A stretch of DNA of 64,000 bases, taken from NCBI RefSeq assembly GCF_014775655.1, contig NZ_CP061274.1:2356001-2420000 (forward strand), given 5' to 3'. This DNA is from Clavibacter zhangzhiyongii. GTDB taxonomy: Bacteria; Actinomycetota; Actinomycetes; Actinomycetales; Microbacteriaceae. The notes under the pieces are model-generated. The model was not told where the DNA came from. It did not search any database and saw only the letters and a program-made list of their open reading frames with translations. Made by a program: the position numbers and the translations under genes. The stretch's first letter is position 1, and the number at the start of each line of letters is the position of its first letter. Positions 16,892 to 24,171 of this stretch are shown in pieces.

Positions 16892-17658
16892 TGTCGGAGA
16901 CGGACCTCGTGACCGGCGAGCTCACGCTCACCGGCCGCATCCGCACCGCGTCGAACGCCACGTTCCTCGGCACCATCGGCGACACGGTCGTCGTCTACAA
17001 GCCCGTCGACGGCGAGAACCCGCTCTGGGACTTCCCCGACGGCAGGCTCGCCGACCGCGAGGTGGCCGCGTACCGGGTCTCCGAGGCGCTCGGCTGGAAC
17101 GTCGTCCCGCGCACGTGGCTCCGCGACGGCCCCCTCGGCGAGGGCATGGTGCAGCTCTGGCAGGACGAGGATCCCGACCAGGACGCCGTCGACCTGCTCC
17201 CGAGCGACGAGGTGCCCGAGACCGGGTACCGCACGGTGCTCGGCGGCGAGGACCAGGACGGCCGCTCGGTCACCCTCATCCACGAGGACTCCCCCGCCCT
17301 CCGTCGCATGGCCGTCTTCGACGTGATCGCCAACAATGCCGACCGCAAGGGCTACCACGTGCTCGCGATGCCCGACGGCCACCGCTTCGGCGTCGACCAC
17401 GGGCTCACCTTCCATGAGGACCACAAGCTGCGGACGGTGCTGTGGGGGTGGGTCGGGGATCCGCTCACCGCCGGGGAGCTCGCCGGTGTGGATCGGGTGC
17501 TCGCGGGGCTGGATGGGGAGTTGGGGCGGGAGTTGTCGGGGCTGCTGACGGCGGAGGAGATCGACGCGCTGCGCGCTCGGTGCACGCGGCTGCGCTCGGA
17601 GGCACGCTTCCCTGCGCCCGCTGGCCAACAGTCCGCGGTGCCCTGGCCGTTGTTCTAA
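16891..17658 (+). CDS. SCO1664 family protein (kinase-fold-like)
   Basis: A 255-residue protein of the SCO1664 family. VVVYKPVDGENPLWDFPDG near residue 30, RTWLRDGPLGEGMVQLWQ, and VFDVIANNADRKGYHVL followed by RFGVDHGLTFHED give the Lys, the NNADRK-type catalytic loop and the VDHG metal loop of HipA/PI3K-like kinases. A protein- or small-molecule-kinase fold is therefore likely, but the substrate is unknown. The ATG overlaps the DUF3090 stop by one base. It is the last host gene before the low-G+C island. Confidence 0.88.
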   Translation: MSETDLVTGELTLTGRIRTASNATFLGTIGDTVVVYKPVDGENPLWDFPDGRLADREVAAYRVSEALGWNVVPRTWLRDGPLGEGMVQLWQDEDPDQDAVDLLPSDEVPETGYRTVLGGEDQDGRSVTLIHEDSPALRRMAVFDVIANNADRKGYHVLAMPDGHRFGVDHGLTFHEDHKLRTVLWGWVGDPLTAGELAGVDRVLAGLDGELGRELSGLLTAEEIDALRARCTRLRSEARFPAPAGQQSAVPWPLF

Positions 17659-17960
17659 AAGCCCGCCGAGGACCGGCCGCCCGTACCCCGGCGCCGCACG
17701 CGATTAGTTGTTGAATCATAACTCCACCACGTTCCCATGGTCATGAGGTATTAGGCAACGCGAGGAGAAGGTGAGGAGTTCGGTCGCCCGCCGACGCTCG
17801 CCCAGCACGGACACTCGTCATCGTGGTTCGTCCAGTCGCACGCGGCGGGACCTGCGTGGTGGTGCATCCGGCCGAATCGACCAAGCTCTTCAGACCGGTG
17901 CTAGCATCGGATCATAACCTCAGGTGAACGGCCTGTTCTTTTAATGACCATGTGCCATGG
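17659..17960. other. Island left junction, no gene
   Basis: These 302 bases contain no credible coding frame. They hold the decayed copy of the ychF 3' end (17704-17750) followed by about 200 bases of mixed, lower-G+C sequence up to the hsdR stop codon. No terminator hairpin for hsdR or for the SCO1664-type gene was recognised. Confidence 0.6.
17704..17750 (-). repeat. Decayed direct repeat of the ychF 3' end (putative attachment site, left)
   Basis: Read on the minus strand this segment translates as Y-L-M, a one-base deletion, then H-G-N-V-V-E-L-stop-F-N-N-stop. The true ychF end at 26065-26112 reads [15 protein letters not shown]-stop. Shared blocks include agttgttgaa and aactccac, with roughly 70 percent identity over 47 bases. 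Both copies have the same orientation. It looks like an old attachment site or a relic left by insertion of the restriction island. Confidence 0.7.
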
Positions 17961-20900
17961 CTACTCCCCTGTCCCCATGCCGAGTCCGAAGAACCGCTCG
18001 AAGAACGAGCCGAGCTTGTCGATAACCCGCCTCTTCGTTTCGCCGCGACCTCCGCCGGCAGCGAAGCGGGAGACCGGCGGCAGAACCCTCGTGATTGCCG
18101 TCCCCGCGGTCCGCACCTGACCATCATGGAACGCAGTATCGACGAATGCTCGTGTGGCGTCAGGTCGGAGGTTTTCTTCCACGATTAGCGCCTCGAGCTC
18201 GGCCTCCCGCTTGGCTGCGATGAATTCCCACCATTCCTGGTCGAGCTCCCCGTCAACGGAGAGCGATTCGACGAAGTCCTCGATGAGGTCCTTCTTGTTA
18301 CGCAGTGTCGGGCTCGCTGCAACCGCACGGGAGATCTCAGCAAGGATCTTTTTGTCGTCCCCGTCGCCGCGCTCGTCGCGATACCTCCGGACGAGGATCA
18401 GAATGTAGTCGACATTGATCTCGACCTGTTTCATCAGTTCGATCTCAAAGACGACGTCGTCGTTAATCTGCTCCTTGTCAGCATTCTTGTCCTTGCGGAA
18501 GTCCGCGTAGAGGTCCAAGTACACGCTGCGGTAATCCTGCCCCTGACGTTCAGTCAGGATCCCATGACCGGTGAACTCATCGAACGAGGTCAGGATGTTC
18601 TGCAAGCGCAGGATCGCGCTAAAGAGCTTGATGAAATCCTTCTGTGCGGACTCACCGATGATCGACTGCTCGAGGGGGAATGTGGTCAGTAGCTCAGTGA
18701 CCTTGTCGACGTAATCGTCGGAGTACTCGCCATACGGTTTGAGCAGAACCACGCCGCGCGCGTCCTTGTTGCCGAACAGCGCGATCGCATCGTTGGTCTC
18801 CTCTTCGAGGTCACGGAAGCTGACGATGTTTCCGTACGTCTTCACCGAGTTCAGGATGCGATTGGTGCGGGAGTATGCCTGGATCAACCCGTGAGCGCGC
18901 AGGTTCTTGTCGACAAACAGCGTATTCAACGTCGTCGCGTCGAAACCGGTCAGGAACATGTTCACGACGATCACAAGGTCGATCTCGCGCTGCTTGAGCC
19001 GGAGGGACAGATCCTTATAGTAGTTCTGGAACCGATCGGCTGACGTGTCGAACGAAGTCCCGAACATGTCGTTGTAGTCCTGGATCGCGTCTTCCAGGAA
19101 CGACCGCGCGTCCATATTTAGCGCGCCCGTGTCGAAGCCTTCTTCGTCGAGCCCGCCGTCCTCGACCGCGTCGTTCGCGCCGTAAGAATAGATCAGACCA
19201 ACCTTCAGCCGCCGATCCGACGGCAGACCCCTCTGCTGCAACTGGAAGTGGTTGTAATAGACGCGGGCCGCCTCGATCGATGCGCTCGCGAACAGTGCGT
19301 TGAACCCCCGAACCCGCCGCTCACCCAGCGCGTAGTGCTCGGCACGCTTCGTCTTCTGGTCGAAGTGCTCGAGTGTGTAGCCCACAATCTGACTGATCCG
19401 CTCAGGAGCGACCAGCGCCTTCTCGGTGTCGATCGCAGAGACCTGCATATCTACCACGTTGCCGACTTTGACTGTATTGACGTAGTCGATCCGGAACGGC
19501 AGAACGTTCCTGTCGGTGATCGCGTCCACAATCGTGTAGGTGTGCAGCTTCTCCCCGAAGGCCTGCTCGGTGGTCTTCAGCTGCGGATTCCCGCCGCTCC
19601 CAGAGTTCACCGCGAAGATCGGCGTGCCGGTGAAACCGAAGAGGTTGTACCGTTTGAACGCCTTCGTGATCGAAACATGCATGTCGCCGAACTGCGAGCG
19701 ATGGCACTCGTCGAAGATGATCACCACATGGCCGTCGTAGATCGCATGGCCCTTGTTCGCACCAATGAACGTGGAGAGCTTCTGAATCGTCGTGATAATG
19801 ATCCGTGCTCCCGGATCCTCAAGCTGCTTCTTCAACACTGCAGTCGAGGTGTTGGAGTTGGCAGCACCTTTCTCGAACCGGTCGTACTCGCGCATCGTCT
19901 GATAGTCGAGGTCCTTGCGATCCACAACGAACAGCATCTTGTCGACGCTCGGCAGTTTCGAGGCGAGCTGCGCGGCCTTAAACGACGTCAGAGTCTTGCC
20001 CGAACCTGTCGTGTGCCAGACATACCCGCCAGCGGCGAGGCTGCCAAGTGTCTTGTAGTTGGTCGAGACATCGATCCTCTGCAGGATCCTCTCCGTCGCG
20101 ACGATCTGGTACGGCCGCATCACCAGCAACATCCGGTCGGCCGTGAGCACGCAATACTTCGTCAGCACGTTCAACAGGGAGTGCTTGGCAAAGAACGTCC
20201 GCGCGAACGCCGACAGGTCAGCGATCGGCTTGTTTTGCGCGTCTGCCCACCACGACGTGAACTCGAACGAGTTGCTGGTCTTCCGCACCCGTTTCGCGCC
20301 CGAGGCTTCACTTAGGTGCTCCCGGCGCGTCGTGTTCGAGTAATACTTCGTCAACGTGCCGTTCGAGATCACAAACAGCTGGACGTACTCGAAGAGACCG
20401 GAGCCAGCCCAGAAACTGTCGCGCTGGTAGCGGTCGATCTGGTTGAACGCCTCACGGATGTCAACACCGCGACGCTTCAGCTCGACGTGCACCAAAGGTA
20501 GGCCGTTAACCAGGACGGTGACGTCGTATCGGTTCGAAGGCGCCGAACCACCTTCGCTCTGGCCCGTTTCGTACTGGTTAACCAGTTGCAGTCGGTTGTT
20601 GTGAATGTTCTGCTTGTCAATCAACATGATGTTCTTGATTGAGCCATCGTCGCGCTTCAGCAGCTGAACATGATCCTCTTGGATCCGTACCGTCTTATCG
20701 GCAATGCCCTCGTTCACCCCAGCGATACGCTCATTAAAGAAGTGACCCCACTCCGCGTCGGAGAAGGCGATGGCATTCAGTGCTTCAAGCTGCACCCGCA
20801 GGTTTGAGACCAGCTGGGCCTCGGACGAAATCGGCAAATACTCGTACGCCTGTGACTGCAACAGCCGGATCAGCTCACGCTCGAGCTCGGCCTCCGACTG

Positions 20901-20999
20901 ATACGCGCCGGCACCAAATCCGTCCGGACTGTATAGAGCAACAACGGTGCTCTCGCTCGACATCGCGATCGGAGCATAGTGCAAATGTTGATTCGTCAC
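17961..20999 (-). CDS. hsdR: Type I restriction enzyme R subunit (ATP-dependent translocase/nuclease)
   Basis: A 1012-residue HsdR. The N-terminal nuclease domain has D159, E173-L-K175 and the Q187-x3-Y191 motif. The SF2 motor shows Walker A HTTGSGKT (329-336), motif II DECH (430-433), FGFTGTPIF (about 455) and the later helicase motifs, then a helical C-terminal domain for binding the methyltransferase core. It translocates DNA and cuts at a distance when the HsdM/HsdS complex meets an unmodified site. The GTG at 20999 overlaps the stop of the PrrC-like gene (GTGA), making it the last gene of the operon hsdM-mrr-hsdS-prrC-hsdR. All catalytic residues are intact. Confidence 0.96.
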   Translation of the reverse strand: MTNQHLHYAPIAMSSESTVVALYSPDGFGAGAYQSEAELERELIRLLQSQAYEYLPISSEAQLVSNLRVQLEALNAIAFSDAEWGHFFNERIAGVNEGIADKTVRIQEDHVQLLKRDDGSIKNIMLIDKQNIHNNRLQLVNQYETGQSEGGSAPSNRYDVTVLVNGLPLVHVELKRRGVDIREAFNQIDRYQRDSFWAGSGLFEYVQLFVISNGTLTKYYSNTTRREHLSEASGAKRVRKTSNSFEFTSWWADAQNKPIADLSAFARTFFAKHSLLNVLTKYCVLTADRMLLVMRPYQIVATERILQRIDVSTNYKTLGSLAAGGYVWHTTGSGKTLTSFKAAQLASKLPSVDKMLFVVDRKDLDYQTMREYDRFEKGAANSNTSTAVLKKQLEDPGARIIITTIQKLSTFIGANKGHAIYDGHVVIIFDECHRSQFGDMHVSITKAFKRYNLFGFTGTPIFAVNSGSGGNPQLKTTEQAFGEKLHTYTIVDAITDRNVLPFRIDYVNTVKVGNVVDMQVSAIDTEKALVAPERISQIVGYTLEHFDQKTKRAEHYALGERRVRGFNALFASASIEAARVYYNHFQLQQRGLPSDRRLKVGLIYSYGANDAVEDGGLDEEGFDTGALNMDARSFLEDAIQDYNDMFGTSFDTSADRFQNYYKDLSLRLKQREIDLVIVVNMFLTGFDATTLNTLFVDKNLRAHGLIQAYSRTNRILNSVKTYGNIVSFRDLEEETNDAIALFGNKDARGVVLLKPYGEYSDDYVDKVTELLTTFPLEQSIIGESAQKDFIKLFSAILRLQNILTSFDEFTGHGILTERQGQDYRSVYLDLYADFRKDKNADKEQINDDVVFEIELMKQVEINVDYILILVRRYRDERGDGDDKKILAEISRAVAASPTLRNKKDLIEDFVESLSVDGELDQEWWEFIAAKREAELEALIVEENLRPDATRAFVDTAFHDGQVRTAGTAITRVLPPVSRFAAGGGRGETKRRVIDKLGSFFERFFGLGMGTGE

Positions 21000-22060
21000 G
21001 CCGCTATCCTCCAGTTGAACGCCTTGAGAAACTCGTGGAACTCATTCTTGAAGGCATCCGTCAGCTCCACGGAAATTACCGAGGAATCGGTGTCTGCGAA
21101 CCGATCATGACTGTACAAATTGAGAACCCTCGTCAGAACGACGGCATCAGGCCCCTTGAGCAACTCACCCCATCCCCCGGTGTATCCTAGGAAGTTTGCT
21201 GTTTTTTCGAGAAGCGCGCGGAACTGATTGAAGTGGCTCCTTTGAACCCTGTCTTCTGAAATTGCCAGTTGGATCTCCTCTATAAGCGCGAGGTGATAAC
21301 TGAATGGAGCGTCCTGAGATTGGCGCTTCAACGCCCATCCCGCCGGCCTGCCTCGCTGAAGTACGTATGCCCGATCCCTCTTGCGACGGAGAGAGTTGAA
21401 TAGCACATTAAAAAAGAGTGGGTGGTGGGTCGCAATGACAAATTGCAGATTGACACCTGACGCGCGTTTTATCAAATCAGATAAGGCGAGCGCTACAGTG
21501 ACGATACGCACGTCGTCCATGGACGACACAGGGTCGTCGATCACGGCAAGAGTTAGGCCATCGTAGTCAGATGTTGAGCGCAGGTCGACGGGATCGCTAA
21601 GCGTGTCAACCGCTTCACTTAGGACAGTGTAGTAGACACACCAGACGAAGACGCTTTCTTCTGCGCGCGATATTTTAATACCGCCACCCGAGCTATCGTC
21701 ACCACTGTGTATGCCAAAGCTAACTTCACCATTGGCTAAGTCGAGTATTGGTTCTATCTTACCGCTTGTGAAGTGTTGAAAGTTGTCGACGATTGCACCA
21801 TCAAGACCCTGAGTCTCAATAGTTTTCATAAGTTCGTGACCGAGGTTCATCTTGAGCACGCGTCGCTCATTGTCCCACGTAAACACGTCCTCGACGTAAG
21901 AGTTATAGAGCACTACACCATCGGCGTCACGATGCTTCAGGCGTTGCGCCAACCGCGTTTTTCCGGTCGTGTTCGGCGCATAGATAAGGCCAGTAGATAA
22001 ATCAGCCATGCTGTCCAGTAGGGAATCGGCAAGATCATCGATTGTTTCGTGAAAATGCAT
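20996..22060 (-). CDS. PrrC-like ABC-type ATPase, candidate anticodon nuclease
   Basis: A 354-residue protein. The ABC-type nucleotide domain shows Walker A APNTTGKT (28-35), a degenerate signature ISRAEES (130-136), Walker B LAVIDDPVSSMDD (171-183, with the DDPVSS hallmark of PrrC/RloC ATPases) and a switch His in IATHHP (about 212). The C-terminal 100 residues hold R281-ALL-E285 and H318. E. coli PrrC uses R320, E324 and H356, so the R-to-E spacing is identical and the E-to-H spacing is 33 instead of 32. The position between hsdS and hsdR is also that of prrC in the E. coli prr locus. By analogy it would be held silent by the restriction complex and would cut a tRNA anticodon loop when that complex is inhibited. 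It has no zinc-hook coiled coil, which argues against RloC. The function is inferred. Confidence 0.72.
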   Translation of the reverse strand: MHFHETIDDLADSLLDSMADLSTGLIYAPNTTGKTRLAQRLKHRDADGVVLYNSYVEDVFTWDNERRVLKMNLGHELMKTIETQGLDGAIVDNFQHFTSGKIEPILDLANGEVSFGIHSGDDSSGGGIKISRAEESVFVWCVYYTVLSEAVDTLSDPVDLRSTSDYDGLTLAVIDDPVSSMDDVRIVTVALALSDLIKRASGVNLQFVIATHHPLFFNVLFNSLRRKRDRAYVLQRGRPAGWALKRQSQDAPFSYHLALIEEIQLAISEDRVQRSHFNQFRALLEKTANFLGYTGGWGELLKGPDAVVLTRVLNLYSHDRFADTDSSVISVELTDAFKNEFHEFLKAFNWRIAA

Positions 22061-22063
22061 AGG

Positions 22064-23236
22064 CTACCGTGCCTCATTGAAGGTTAGGAGCCTGTCACGG
22101 TAGTACTCGTACTGCTTGCGGCGCGCACTGATCTCGGCGGGTAGGCCAATCGACAAATCATTTACGATTTCGTCGAAACTCGCCAACGCTGAAGCGACCC
22201 GCCGCTGCGTTTCAAGCGAGGGCAACTGGACTCGTAAGCGCTTGAAGCCATCCACATCGATGTTCTTTTGTGCAGACTGCGTCGAAGTCGTGAAGATGAT
22301 TGGTTGCATACTTAGGAGAAGTTGGCCCACAAAATTCTTATCAACGGAGGCATCCGTCACGTCGAGAGTGAAGCCCGAGTCAAGCATCCAGAACTTTTCT
22401 GTAACCCGCCGTACACAGTTCGCCGACATCGCAAAACGAGATATCACCCATTCGTCTTCACGATTAAACGCGTCAGTCCGGAAGCTTTCGCCCCCACCCC
22501 CATAGACCGGATAAACGGTGCCAGCATTATCTTTCTTCGTAATCCGAGCCCCGAAATTTAAATGAACAATCTCACCGAGTGAAACGTCTCTGACACTTGC
22601 GTCATCTGACGAGTTCAGCAACACGGCGCGGTAGTACTCATACTGGCCGCGGCGGGCTTCCAGCTCTGCTTCCAGCTCTGCTTCCAGCTCTGCTTCCAGC
22701 TGAGTAAATTGATCCAATACTCGCACGATTTCGCGCTGAACCGGAAGAGGCGGGACAGGGATTCGGATATTGGCAAATCCTTGAGACGGCAATGAACGAA
22801 CTTTCGTCCCGCTAATATGACGTCGCTTTTGCTCATCAAAATCACTAGAGCGTAAAAAATACGAGACGTATTTTGGATCTAAAGCCGAAGTGTAAATGAG
22901 CGTGTGGTTACTAACAGCCACAGGCCGATTACCCAACCAGGCAACCCCTCGCGCGAGATCCTCGTCGTTTTCTCCCGTTACCGCAATAATCACGTCGCCT
23001 GGCTGAGCTTGGCGCGACTTTGCAGCCACTTCTTCCGACACGAATACGTTCGTTTCGGCAGCATGGACACCGTATTTGGTGTAGATCTGCCCGTAATGAA
23101 TGCAGCCCACTCCTTCGGAACTAAAATCTTTCTTCTGAGGACCTCCGCCACGAATGAATGTACCAATTTCTCCAAACGTTTTGCGCTCTACGCCATCCGG
23201 GCACAGCTCATGGACCAATTCGCTAATACGGCTCAT
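22064..23236 (-). CDS. hsdS: Type I restriction enzyme specificity subunit
   Basis: A 390-residue HsdS with two target-recognition domains (about residues 15-165 and 205-365), each followed by a conserved helix. The first ends IPVPPLPVQREIVRVLDQF and the second RLRVQLPSLETQRRVASALASF, both leading to RRxQYEYYR. Between the halves, residues 180-194 form an ELEA repeat encoded by 12-bp tandem units, comparable to the TAEL repeat of type IC HsdS. It determines the bipartite DNA sequence recognised. The ATG overlaps the mrr-like stop (ATGA), and the PrrC-like gene begins 3 bases after its stop. Recognition sequence not predictable. Confidence 0.95.
   Translation of the reverse strand: MSRISELVHELCPDGVERKTFGEIGTFIRGGGPQKKDFSSEGVGCIHYGQIYTKYGVHAAETNVFVSEEVAAKSRQAQPGDVIIAVTGENDEDLARGVAWLGNRPVAVSNHTLIYTSALDPKYVSYFLRSSDFDEQKRRHISGTKVRSLPSQGFANIRIPVPPLPVQREIVRVLDQFTQLEAELEAELEAELEARRGQYEYYRAVLLNSSDDASVRDVSLGEIVHLNFGARITKKDNAGTVYPVYGGGGESFRTDAFNREDEWVISRFAMSANCVRRVTEKFWMLDSGFTLDVTDASVDKNFVGQLLLSMQPIIFTTSTQSAQKNIDVDGFKRLRVQLPSLETQRRVASALASFDEIVNDLSIGLPAEISARRKQYEYYRDRLLTFNEAR
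22657..22704 (+). repeat. 12-bp tandem repeat in the hsdS central spacer
   Basis: The unit cttccagctctg occurs three times exactly and once in part (22657-22704), encoding a four-residue repeat in HsdS. Such repeats can gain or lose units by slippage without a frameshift, changing the distance between the two half-sites. Confidence 0.92.
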
Positions 23237-24171
23237 GCGAAGAAGTCCTCATCTAACTCGACAACTCTGTACGTCTCGCGGACCTGAACGCCCACGCCGT
23301 ACCTGATCATGAGTGTCGTCAGGCGCTTGCCATCGATAAGGATGATCCTCGTCGGGACATTCTCTGCGTACATACGTGCACCGTCCGAGAATCGGCTCGT
23401 CGTGATAAAGATCCCGCGATCGGCCTTTCCTGCGAGAGCACCGACGAAGGCCTGCAGGTCGGGTCGCGCGACCGTGTTGCCTTCGGCGTATCTTTTCGCC
23501 TGGATGTATACACGACTGAGTCCAAGGATGTCCTGGTCGATCACGCCGTCGATGCCGCCGTCGTTGCTAAGCTGCGTGACGCTTCCCTTGCCCGTCGTGC
23601 CGCCATATCCCATGGCGAGCAACAGGTCTACGACAGCCTGTTCGAAGAATGCGGGTTCCTTGCCCTGCAGGCGCTCGAGCAGCTCGGCGGCGACTTCCTC
23701 GCGAATACGCGCGACACCCTCCTGCACCTGCTCGATGGGGGTCAGCGACGACGAAAGCTCGTCGTGGAGTAGAGCGCTGGCGAGACCGCCTGCGCTCTTC
23801 GAACGCGGCCCCGACGACTGATAGACCCTGATCGGAGAAGAAGGATCTTCACCAAGAGTCTTGATGTCGCGTTCCTTGATTCCGCCCGGGAAGAGCTGGA
23901 GAAGCTGCCGACCCGGTTCAGTGATCCGGTAATGCCCCCGCTTCGGTCGTTCCAAACCACCGACATTGGTCAGGAACGAAACTCCCCAGCCAAGCCGGTT
24001 CTGGTACTTGATCTGGCTCCCGGATGGAAGCATCTCCGTCTTTTGTTCGTCGGTGAGGCGACACTCGTCGGCGACCAGGGGCTGGAACTCACGCCAGTGC
24101 ATGGTCGCACCCGAGTTCAACACCCGCAGTGTTGGGATCATGAACTCCTCCCAGGTGGGCATCTCGGTCAT
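23233..24171 (-). CDS. Mrr-family restriction endonuclease
   Basis: A 312-residue protein with a Mrr_N winged-helix domain at residues 1-95 (MPTWEEFMIPTLRVLNSG, then LERPKRGHYRITEPGRQLL), a linker with a helical segment, and a C-terminal Mrr catalytic domain from about residue 172: FFEQAVVDLLLAMGYGG, D208 in GGIDG, and Q224-A-K226 in VYIQAKRY, giving the D-(x)15-QxK active site. E. coli Mrr cuts methylated DNA. Its placement between hsdM and hsdS, with TAATG and ATGA junctions on either side, shows co-expression with the type I enzyme, so its specificity must tolerate the host's own HsdM methylation. Catalytic residues are intact. Confidence 0.92.
   Translation of the reverse strand: MTEMPTWEEFMIPTLRVLNSGATMHWREFQPLVADECRLTDEQKTEMLPSGSQIKYQNRLGWGVSFLTNVGGLERPKRGHYRITEPGRQLLQLFPGGIKERDIKTLGEDPSSPIRVYQSSGPRSKSAGGLASALLHDELSSSLTPIEQVQEGVARIREEVAAELLERLQGKEPAFFEQAVVDLLLAMGYGGTTGKGSVTQLSNDGGIDGVIDQDILGLSRVYIQAKRYAEGNTVARPDLQAFVGALAGKADRGIFITTSRFSDGARMYAENVPTRIILIDGKRLTTLMIRYGVGVQVRETYRVVELDEDFFA

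Noticed and set aside
20996-22060. RloC instead of PrrC as the nearest relative of the island ATPase.
   Set aside because: RloC is about twice as long with a coiled-coil zinc hook inserted in the ATPase; this protein is 354 residues with no such insertion.
22657-22704. Short tandem repeats as a possible CRISPR array.
   Set aside because: The units are 12 bp, contiguous without spacers, in frame within hsdS and encode a protein repeat.
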